5,316 nt of DNA from Chitinophaga pinensis. Lineage in GTDB: Bacteria; Bacteroidota; Bacteroidia; M30B66. Under the pieces are notes generated by a model, which did not search any database, had not been told where the DNA came from, and saw only the letters and a list, made by a program, of their open reading frames with translations. The position numbers and the translations under genes were made by a program. The DNA lies in the NCBI GenBank assembly GCA_943330985.1, contig CALQJV010000106.1:1-5316 (forward strand), given 5' to 3'. Below are positions 1 to 5,316 of the stretch, in pieces (the stretch's first letter is position 1; every line of letters starts with the position of its first letter).

Positions 1-558
1 GCACAACTTCTGGACGCTCAAAGTGTTTTGAACCTTTTTATTGAGAATCCTGATAACATGGAGTCAATTGGTAAAGCGGCTCATGTAATGAGCGACAGCA
101 TTAAAAATGGCGGAAAAGTTATTTCTTGTGGAAATGGTGGATCCATGTGCGATGCAATGCATTTTGCCGAAGAATTAAGTGGACGATTTAGAGATGATCG
201 AGCTCCTCTTGCGGCAATTTCGATCTCTGATCCATCGCATATATCCTGTGTTGGGAATGACTATGGCTACAATGAAGTGTTTGCGCGATACATATCAGCA
301 CTTGGTAAAGCGGGCGATGTTTTACTTGCCATTAGCACCAGTGGAAACTCCCAAAATGTTATTCGGGCTATTGAAGCAGCAAAAGAAAAGGGAATGTTCG
401 TAGTTGGACTAACAGGAAAAGATGGAGGCAAAATGGCTTCCCTATGCGATGTGGAAATACGAGCTCCATTAAGCGAATATGCCGATCGAGCCCAAGAAAT
501 TCACATCAAAGTAATTCATTGCCTTATCGGCTCAATCGAACGAAACGTATTCGCTTAA
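1..558 (+). CDS. gmhA: Phosphoheptose isomerase (sedoheptulose-7-phosphate isomerase), 5'-truncated by window edge
   Basis: This cytoplasmic SIS-fold enzyme converts D-sedoheptulose 7-phosphate to D-glycero-D-manno-heptose 7-phosphate, the first step of ADP-heptose synthesis for the LPS core. The frame is open from base 1, giving 185 visible codons. E. coli GmhA has about 192 residues, so only about 8-10 N-terminal residues are missing; the TTG at 28 and ATG at 58 are internal codons. Counting from base 1, visible motifs are the phosphate-binding SCGNGGS (about 42-48), [10 protein letters not shown] with the metal ligands equivalent to E. coli H61 and E65, [23 protein letters not shown] and the C-terminal QEIHIKVIH carrying the equivalents of Q172 and H180. 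All four known zinc ligands are therefore present. The residue after NGGS is Met where E. coli has His. The E. coli-like sequence argues against the SIS paralogue DiaA. Its stop interlocks with that of the convergent GH16-like gene, and it has no evident link to the glycan operon. Confidence 0.96.
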   Translation, partial: AQLLDAQSVLNLFIENPDNMESIGKAAHVMSDSIKNGGKVISCGNGGSMCDAMHFAEELSGRFRDDRAPLAAISISDPSHISCVGNDYGYNEVFARYISALGKAGDVLLAISTSGNSQNVIRAIEAAKEKGMFVVGLTGKDGGKMASLCDVEIRAPLSEYADRAQEIHIKVIHCLIGSIERNVFA

Positions 559-563
559 TGCGA
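551..563. other. Interlocked convergent stop codons inside a small dyad
   Basis: Bases 555-558 are TTAA: the TAA at 556-558 ends gmhA on the + strand and the reverse complement of 555-557 ends the GH16-like gene. The flanks TCGC (551-554) and GCGA (560-563) are inverted repeats around the five-base centre. A second pair, CGAAC (537-541) and GTTCG (566-570), lies outside it but is offset. There is no T-tract, so this is not a classical intrinsic terminator. Confidence 0.45.
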
Positions 564-1412
564 TGGTTCGTAATAGAAATCGCGAATTACAATTTCATGT
601 TCTAGGCCATTTGAAGGTCCGTTGGCATCGAAACTCAACGTCCAGAAATTAATTCGAGCATTGGTTGTTAGCCCGGGAGCAGGAATTACAATAGGCAGAG
701 AAAATAAATCACCTTCTCTTTTGATGCGTGGAGGATGATTCAAATTAAAACTCCAGTTTGCAAAATCGGGCTGCCCACTATTTCTATCGCCACGATAACT
801 TCTCCAACTAATGAGCGTGTCGGTCCAGATAAATTCATGCGTTGAAACTCCAATGATATTCGATGAATCGATGTTTGCAGAATATGTTCGTTCTGGGAAA
901 TTAATCCCATTGCTCAGTGGTTGAACAGAGAACGTTGTTGGATTTACATTGTCTGCAGAACCCCATCGAGAAAACTCAATATCAACCTCACTATTTCCAT
1001 CGCTTACAAATGTGGAATCATCCCAAGTAAATAATCCTAAAACCACATTCTTCGCAAATTGCATGGGATTACCTTGAATGGTAAATGAGTATTTTCCATA
1101 TCCCAAATTGTCTTGAGAGATTACTTCCGAAGAATACCAAATTCCATCGTGTTTGGCTATCGACATATGCAAATATCCTTTGTCATCAACCCAAACATCG
1201 CTATAACGTTTAGAGAAATAATTAGGGCCTGGACCAACTTGAGTTGTGCTTGATTTAATATCCCACTTTCTACCTGCAAAATTTACAACATCTCCATTCC
1301 GGGCTAATACATCTTCGGGATTCGATTGCTCACATCCTCCAATAAAAACCAAGGAAAGAGATAAGAGAAAAAAGATCGTGCTTGTCGCTCGAAAGAACCT
1401 ATGGTTTAACAT
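555..1412 (-). CDS. GH16-like (laminarinase/lichenase superfamily) lipoprotein
   Basis: This is a predicted secreted endo-beta-glucanase of the GH16 concanavalin-like jelly-roll fold, 285 aa. The N-terminus has a basic stretch, a hydrophobic core (about 12-24) and the lipobox IGGC with acylated Cys27, so it should be anchored in the outer membrane. The catalytic signature EVDIEF has E142 as likely nucleophile, D144 as helper and E146 as acid/base. It is ExDxE without the extra residue (beta-bulge) typical of bacterial laminarinases, as in lichenases and XTHs. It is followed by SRWG, not the usual lichenase LG. Other family-like pieces are YGKYSF (105-110), GLFTWDD (126-132) and SWRSY (202-206). 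The start at 1412 lies 14 nt inside the end of the GH3 gene; no later Met would keep the signal peptide, and no Shine-Dalgarno is visible. It is the last gene of the operon. Exact substrate is unknown; beta-glucan is inferred from the GH3 neighbour. It could instead be a non-catalytic lectin-like relative. Confidence 0.85.
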   Translation of the reverse strand: MLNHRFFRATSTIFFLLSLSLVFIGGCEQSNPEDVLARNGDVVNFAGRKWDIKSSTTQVGPGPNYFSKRYSDVWVDDKGYLHMSIAKHDGIWYSSEVISQDNLGYGKYSFTIQGNPMQFAKNVVLGLFTWDDSTFVSDGNSEVDIEFSRWGSADNVNPTTFSVQPLSNGINFPERTYSANIDSSNIIGVSTHEFIWTDTLISWRSYRGDRNSGQPDFANWSFNLNHPPRIKREGDLFSLPIVIPAPGLTTNARINFWTLSFDANGPSNGLEHEIVIRDFYYEPSH

Positions 1413-3654
1413 AAAAACTGCTTGTTAATTTCCCAATCATCACATCCATATCGCCAGGTTCGATTACCCATTTCCCATTAGAATTGCAGAATTTCAACTG
1501 CTCCTGATTTACAGAAAACGAAACTGTTTTGCTTGAATTTGGCGGCAAAGTTACTTTCTGAAAATCTTTCAATTTTTTTATTGATGGTGTTATGGATGCA
1601 TAGCGATCGCTGATAAACAACAAGACCGATTCATTTGCTTCTCGGTTACTATTATTGTGAACTGTAACTGAAATTGTGAATTGGTTTTGCTTAACCGTAT
1701 CCGTTGAAATCTTCAAATCTTGATAGGTTATAGACGAATAAGAAAGTCCATGACCAAATTCCCATTGCGGTTGAAATGCATTGTTTCCAAATTGAGTATC
1801 GAGCGTTTCGGTGTATTTATGGTCATACCACAAAAGCGATTGATTGTATTTTGGATAGGTGAAAGGAAGTTTCCCAGATGGATTCACATCACCAAATAGA
1901 ATTCGGGCGAGCGCATCGCCACCATAATTTCCTGGGTGATATGCTAAGAGAATGGCATCGGCCAAATTTGCGATATCGGGAATCAAACGCGGGCGATTTT
2001 CAACCAACACAAAAACCATTTTTTTACCCAATTTGGATAGGGCTTTTACATAATCTCGTTGGACATCGGGTAGATTTAAATCATCAATATCTCCGGGCTT
2101 CTCGGTCGAAGGCAATTCGCCCAAACACACCACAATGACATCGGCTAATTTTGCCTTTTCAATGGCAGCTGCTTCCCAAGTTCCTTCGCTTAATTTGCAG
2201 CCTTCAGCAAAACTGGATTTCCCTTTTGAACGTTTGGCGATGGCTTCTTTAATGGTGTTGCAAAGCGTGTCATCAAATTTTTCATCTGTTCCTTGCCAAG
2301 TGCGCGTCCACGATCCGTTCAACAAGACCATAGAATTCGCGGATGGTCCTGTTACAAATACATTGGTGTTTTCGTTTAATGGCAGAATGTTGTTTTTGTT
2401 TTCAAGAAGTGTGATGGATGATTCGGCAATATTCCGAGATAAATCGGCAGATTCCTTGGAGCCAAACTGAGGATAATCTTTCAATTTAGGCATCTTGTTA
2501 TTCTTGAAAAGATTTAGTTTCATTTTCACTTCCAAGATTCGACGAACCGAAACATCGAGACGTGATTCAGAAATTCTTCCTTCTTTCACTAATTCAATAA
2601 GCAGTTTCGTAAAATCGTAGTCGTTGGGCACCATGCACATATCAATTCCCGCTTGAACAGCCATGTAAACGGCTTCTTTTAGCGAAGATGCCACGCGGTG
2701 GTTTTTATGCAACTTGATAATATCTTCCCAATCGGTAACAGCAAGACCTTTAAATTGAAGCTCCTCGCGAAGCAGCTTGGTTAAAATGTCATAGCTCGCA
2801 TGAACAGCCACTCCATTTATCTCACCACTGTTAATCATAACCGTTAATGCGCCGGCGTCAATAGCTGCTTTGAATGGAGGAATGTAAAGTTCACGTAATT
2901 GAATTTCTGAAATCGTAGCGGGAGTTCTGTCTTTACCAGTTCTCATGGCACTGTAACCCAAGAAATGTTTCATGCAGGCTGCCACATGTTTTGAATCGAT
3001 GGGAGAATTTCCTTGATATCCTTTAATTACAGCTTCACCAAAACGAGCGCATACCAATGGATCTTCTCCATAGGTTTCAAAAAAACGTGACCAAGCAGGA
3101 TGTCTTGCAACATCGAGAACAGGAGAAAAATTCCAAGGAATTCCAACGGCTCTTGTTTCATAGGCTGTAACCTCTGCCGCTTTTCTGCTTAGTTCTGGAT
3201 CGAAGGTGGCGGCTTGAGCTAAAGGCTGAGGAAAAAGTGTTGACCCATTTACATAATTGGCTCCGTGAATAGCATCAATTCCATACAAAATGGGAATCTT
3301 TAAACGGGATTTTGTTGTTGCAAATCGTTGAATAGTACCAACGAGTGTAAGCCATTGCTCCCGCGGATAGGAATGACCTCCGCAATTCAAAATGGAACCA
3401 ACATGATACTGAGCAATTGCTTGATAGAGTTTTGCACTATCAATATGATGCGGCTCAACGAGTTTGTAAATATCCCCTTCGCACACCACATCCAAATTAA
3501 GTTGAGTCATTTGCCCCACTTTTTCTTCCATGGTCATTAAGGCAATGAGCGAGTCGATGGGATTTTGCTGAGGAGATTGTATACGATTAATGGGCTTGGG
3601 TGCTCCTGCAAAGAAAAGGAGGAAGCAAAGCAAAAGAGATACGCAAATTTTCAT
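1399..3654 (-). CDS. Glycoside hydrolase family 3 exo-beta-glucosidase (BoGH3B/BglX-like), periplasmic
   Basis: This predicted exo-acting beta-glucosidase (751 aa) should release glucose from the non-reducing ends of beta-gluco-oligosaccharides. Three GH3 domains are visible: a TIM barrel (about 32-385), an alpha/beta sandwich (about 410-640) and a C-terminal FnIII-like domain (about 660-750). Catalytic features are the nucleophile D308 in VTDWED (codon 2733-2731), a probable acid/base E518 in the GExxxxExxGD segment (513-522), and substrate-binding YGIDAIHG (124-131), R190 with FETYGEDP (192-199) and KHF (229-231). VLVENRPRLI (549-558) and FGHGLSYS (633-640) are also family hallmarks. Together these resemble plant ExoI and Bacteroides GH3 enzymes of beta-glucan/xyloglucan PULs. 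A signal peptide (1-18, AGA before P19) predicts export to the periplasm; Pro at +1 is unfavourable for signal peptidase I, so the cleavage site is uncertain. The start ATG overlaps the previous stop as ATGA. Linkage specificity (beta-1,3, 1,4 or mixed) cannot be read from sequence. Confidence 0.96.
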   Translation of the reverse strand: MKICVSLLLCFLLFFAGAPKPINRIQSPQQNPIDSLIALMTMEEKVGQMTQLNLDVVCEGDIYKLVEPHHIDSAKLYQAIAQYHVGSILNCGGHSYPREQWLTLVGTIQRFATTKSRLKIPILYGIDAIHGANYVNGSTLFPQPLAQAATFDPELSRKAAEVTAYETRAVGIPWNFSPVLDVARHPAWSRFFETYGEDPLVCARFGEAVIKGYQGNSPIDSKHVAACMKHFLGYSAMRTGKDRTPATISEIQLRELYIPPFKAAIDAGALTVMINSGEINGVAVHASYDILTKLLREELQFKGLAVTDWEDIIKLHKNHRVASSLKEAVYMAVQAGIDMCMVPNDYDFTKLLIELVKEGRISESRLDVSVRRILEVKMKLNLFKNNKMPKLKDYPQFGSKESADLSRNIAESSITLLENKNNILPLNENTNVFVTGPSANSMVLLNGSWTRTWQGTDEKFDDTLCNTIKEAIAKRSKGKSSFAEGCKLSEGTWEAAAIEKAKLADVIVVCLGELPSTEKPGDIDDLNLPDVQRDYVKALSKLGKKMVFVLVENRPRLIPDIANLADAILLAYHPGNYGGDALARILFGDVNPSGKLPFTYPKYNQSLLWYDHKYTETLDTQFGNNAFQPQWEFGHGLSYSSITYQDLKISTDTVKQNQFTISVTVHNNSNREANESVLLFISDRYASITPSIKKLKDFQKVTLPPNSSKTVSFSVNQEQLKFCNSNGKWVIEPGDMDVMIGKLTSSFYVKP
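3651..3654 (-). promoter_or_regulatory. ATGA stop/start overlap coupling the Trp-rich lipoprotein to GH3
   Basis: On the minus strand the TGA of the 214-aa lipoprotein and the ATG of the GH3 share four bases. A purine-rich AAGGA lies 2 nt before the ATG, inside the upstream gene; this is close spacing for a Shine-Dalgarno but it is the only recognisable one in the operon. The arrangement supports this start choice and suggests termination-reinitiation coupling. Confidence 0.7.
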
Positions 3655-4295
3655 AATCCTTGATTATTCCAGGGTTGAATGCAGATATTGTCGATGATAA
3701 CTTCTCCGCTCGATTCGAATTGAATAATTAATTGTTTGATTGAATAAACATCCACTTTTCCATTTAGCAATCGGAATTTTTCTAGTGGAATAAGTACTTG
3801 AGTGAATTTATCCGTTATGGGACCTTTTACAACATATTCGGCAGCAAACCCAACCCATTGCTGGTTTCCTGAAAAATCTTCCATCCCAATTGCCCAAGGA
3901 AGTTCTTTTAATGGTTTGCCATTCGTTTTCACCCAAAATGTAAGCGCGGCCTCTTGGGTAATTTGGGATAAATCTTTTCCGTTCCATCCATCCCATCCAA
4001 AACCTAATCCCATCCAAGGACAGTCTTCGGCTTGCTTATTCCATTTTACGTGAATGGCTCCTTCTCCCGAAAATACATTCGTTCGTTCTGCACTTACAGT
4101 AATACAATTGGGTGATTTTGTAAACCATGCATCGGCATTGAGTTCGTCTTGAAATATCTGCAATTGCGAAAATCCATTAATCTCCGGTTTTGAAGGACGA
4201 TCGCTTTCTTTTTCATACAAACCCAATTGGCGGAAGGACGAACATCCCGACAAAAAAGCCACAAAACAGATACAGATAAAAGAAAGCCTCAACAT
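3651..4295 (-). CDS. Trp-rich lipoprotein with jelly-roll carbohydrate-binding-like domain
   Basis: This 214-aa protein is not assigned to a named family here. A short signal peptide ends in the lipobox LSGC with acylated Cys18, followed by SSFRQ. A linker (about 19-45) leads to one all-beta domain (about 50-212) laid out like galactose-binding-like/CBM4-CBM11/CIA30 jelly rolls: an early FSGEGAIHVKW strand (75-85), AALTFWVKT (116-124), a late VLIPLEKF strand (167-174), SIKQLIIQF (185-193) and the closing VIIDNICIQP (199-208). It holds nine tryptophans (57, 85, 94, 101, 104, 121, 134, 147, 209), three of them in PWMGLGFGWDGW (93-104), as expected of a sugar-stacking surface. No catalytic motif is seen. 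It lies 4 nt after the preceding binding lipoprotein and overlaps the GH3 start by ATGA, so it probably works with the GH3 as a glycan-binding accessory. The fold is fairly likely; the ligand (beta-glucan) is inferred only from neighbours. Confidence 0.8.
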   Translation of the reverse strand: MLRLSFICICFVAFLSGCSSFRQLGLYEKESDRPSKPEINGFSQLQIFQDELNADAWFTKSPNCITVSAERTNVFSGEGAIHVKWNKQAEDCPWMGLGFGWDGWNGKDLSQITQEAALTFWVKTNGKPLKELPWAIGMEDFSGNQQWVGFAAEYVVKGPITDKFTQVLIPLEKFRLLNGKVDVYSIKQLIIQFESSGEVIIDNICIQPWNNQGL

Positions 4296-4309
4296 GGATT
4301 TATGGATTT
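4294..4309. repeat. Perfect 8-bp tandem repeat (2 x ATGGATTT) at a gene junction
   Basis: Copies at 4294-4301 and 4302-4309 span the TAA of the 333-aa lipoprotein and the ATG of the 214-aa lipoprotein. On the coding strand it reads AAATCCAT twice, followed by G. It leaves a 4-nt gap without a Shine-Dalgarno. Confidence 0.8.
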
Positions 4310-5301
4310 AACGGCGCGTTCTCTGTAAATATCATGTAATCGATGTAGCTCTGTGAATAGCCCGATGTTGGATTTGCTAAAAACAATAGGGATACTTTAA
4401 GCAGTTTGTTGGGCTCGTGAATTCCATTTCCAATGGCGGCAACTGGAGCGCCGTTAACCAACGTTTGCAAGTCAGCATAATTCAATGAAAGTTGTTTCCA
4501 GCCATTTTCAGTAGGTCGATATTCGAATGAGTACATATCTTCATTGCTTGAATAGGTTCCATCTTCGTTATCATCTTCCCGAAACTGAAACAGAATAATC
4601 GAGTTATCGATTGTGTCGGGTTTATAGATGAATGAATTAAAAAAGACCGCTTCGGGATTGCTATTCAAGTTAAATCTTGGAGCACCGTACAAACTAGCTG
4701 GAATATCAAACAAGCCGATTAAATAATCCCAATCAACCTTTCCGCCCATGTCGTAATATTTATTTCCTTGAGCTGCGTTGGCATTTTCTTGAACCACAAA
4801 ACTCATATCGGCGCCCGACTGAACAAACTTGGTCCAGCCCGTTGGGAATCCGTTTTCGAAATCACTCAAAAGCAAACCTTGGTTAATTCGATTGCCAATA
4901 ACCGAAAGTGTATCGCGTAAGGTATCTGCTTCGTTTTCGAAGGTAAGTTGAACAGCGCAATCTTCTATGCGAAACATTGGAAGCGAGGTTGTTGTACCAT
5001 TCCAAAGTGCATTTTCGGCAATCAATTCGGAAGAGAAACCACTGATTTGCTTAACTGCTCCAGAACTCAACCCTTTAATTTGAAGGTTCCATTGAACATT
5101 TTTGGAAAAAGCTGCCGTGAAAAAAGTAGTTTGATTCAACGAAAAATCGACTGATCGATTGGAAATATCCAAATCTTGAACAACTGTAAATTTTCCATAA
5201 AGGTCCTTCAAATCCGGCCCATCGAATTCCTTATCCATTTTACAACCTGCAAAAACAAGCAGTGCAAGTGTACATCCAAGAATTATCTGTTTACGTATCA
5301 T
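4300..5301 (-). CDS. Putative surface glycan-binding lipoprotein (SGBP-like), two beta domains
   Basis: This 333-aa lipoprotein probably binds polysaccharide at the cell surface for the PUL. The signal peptide ends in the lipobox FAGC with acylated Cys20. The mature start CKMDKEFD places K, D and E just after the Cys, loosely like Bacteroidota lipoprotein export signals for surface exposure. An N-terminal beta-rich, Ig-like region (about 35-138) precedes a C-terminal domain beginning at SDFENGFPTGW (146-156), the usual opening of a jelly-roll carbohydrate-binding module, and ending IDYMIFTE (320-327). Residues 243-254 (D243, N245, D247, G248, S251, E254) fit a calcium-binding loop of DxNxDGxxxxxE type. 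No catalytic residues are evident. The ATG at 5301 overlaps a possible upstream stop as TAATG, and there is no Shine-Dalgarno. In PULs this slot, next to enzymes and expected just after SusD, is usually an SGBP, which supports the call; family membership and ligand are unknown. Confidence 0.75.
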   Translation of the reverse strand: MIRKQIILGCTLALLVFAGCKMDKEFDGPDLKDLYGKFTVVQDLDISNRSVDFSLNQTTFFTAAFSKNVQWNLQIKGLSSGAVKQISGFSSELIAENALWNGTTTSLPMFRIEDCAVQLTFENEADTLRDTLSVIGNRINQGLLLSDFENGFPTGWTKFVQSGADMSFVVQENANAAQGNKYYDMGGKVDWDYLIGLFDIPASLYGAPRFNLNSNPEAVFFNSFIYKPDTIDNSIILFQFREDDNEDGTYSSNEDMYSFEYRPTENGWKQLSLNYADLQTLVNGAPVAAIGNGIHEPNKLLKVSLLFLANPTSGYSQSYIDYMIFTENAPLNP

Positions 5302-5316
5302 TAGAAACTCATTTGA

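Larger units (their letters stand above)
555..5301 (-). other. Four-gene beta-glucan utilisation operon (PUL tail)
   Basis: Four same-strand genes are joined with a 4-nt gap (4296-4299), a 4-nt ATGA overlap (3651-3654) and a 14-nt overlap (1399-1412), leaving no room for internal promoters or terminators. The products are two glycan-binding lipoproteins, a GH3 exo-glucosidase and a GH16-like protein. This matches the enzyme/binding part of Bacteroidota laminarin or mixed-linkage-glucan PULs. The promoter, SusC/SusD pair and any regulator would lie to the right of the window. Confidence 0.85.

Noticed and set aside
28..60. TTG at 28 or ATG at 58 as the start of gmhA
   Set aside because: The frame is open to base 1 and the residues before these codons align with the N-terminal helix of GmhA; the true start is outside the window.
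145..150. His-to-Met change after NGGS in GmhA as an active-site loss
   Set aside because: As recalled, this position varies in the family and the four metal ligands and phosphate-binding loop are intact.
1878..2470. Two overlapping + strand open frames (86 and 111 codons) inside the GH3 gene
   Set aside because: They are antisense to conserved GH3 sequence and their translations look like no known protein; they are composition shadows.
3625..3627. Cys10 of the GH3 as a lipoprotein attachment site
   Set aside because: It sits in the middle of the hydrophobic core, only nine residues from the start and followed by more hydrophobic residues, so it is not a lipobox.
3802..4053. Open frames on both strands inside the Trp-rich lipoprotein gene
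   Set aside because: They lack a ribosome-binding site and lie wholly in a well-supported gene with signal peptide and fold pattern.
4537..4575. Dockerin or cellulosome element suggested by the DxNxDG loop
   Set aside because: Only one loop is present, without the duplicated dockerin helix pattern; it is better read as a calcium loop within a beta domain.
1..5316. tRNA, rRNA, CRISPR, transposon, phage or toxin-antitoxin elements
   Set aside because: No cloverleaf, repeat-spacer pattern, transposase motif or terminal inverted repeats were seen, and nearly all bases are used by five ordinary genes.

Overview
The window looks like a Bacteroidota (Bacteroidetes) chromosome fragment. The base composition is moderately AT-rich (about 40% G+C by eye). 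Three of the five genes encode lipoproteins with clear lipoboxes, ribosome-binding sites are weak or absent, and the gene content is that of a polysaccharide utilisation locus (PUL). Nearly every base is coding; the only intergenic space is 4 nt plus a short stretch at the right edge, so no gene-free stretch needs describing.

Layout: (1) At the left edge, on the + strand, is the 3' part of gmhA (1-558), sedoheptulose-7-phosphate isomerase for ADP-heptose/LPS core synthesis. Its first few codons lie outside the window. (2) The rest is one tightly packed minus-strand operon, read right to left: a 333-aa lipoprotein that looks like a surface glycan-binding protein (5301-4300), a 214-aa Trp-rich lipoprotein with a jelly-roll carbohydrate-binding-like fold (4295-3651), a 751-aa GH3 exo-beta-glucosidase (3654-1399) and a 285-aa GH16-like lipoprotein (1412-555). 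The junctions are +4 nt, -4 nt (ATGA) and -14 nt, so the four genes are almost certainly co-transcribed and translationally coupled. The operon meets gmhA tail to tail, and the two stop codons interlock in a TTAA.

Working model (inference): the two binding lipoproteins capture a beta-glucan, the GH16-like enzyme cuts it into oligosaccharides, and the periplasmic GH3 releases glucose from their non-reducing ends. The set GH16 + GH3 + glycan-binding proteins matches known laminarin and mixed-linkage-glucan PULs. SusC/SusD transporter genes and a regulator are absent here and would be expected just beyond the right edge, where a TAATG stop/start arrangement suggests another upstream gene in the operon.

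The most interesting parts are the Trp-rich lipoprotein coupled to the GH3, the GH16-like protein with a bulge-free ExDxE motif followed by SRWG, and the unclassified binding protein with a predicted Ca2+ loop. None of this amounts to a clearly new system; it is a compact, plausible beta-glucan operon with two poorly classified binding proteins.
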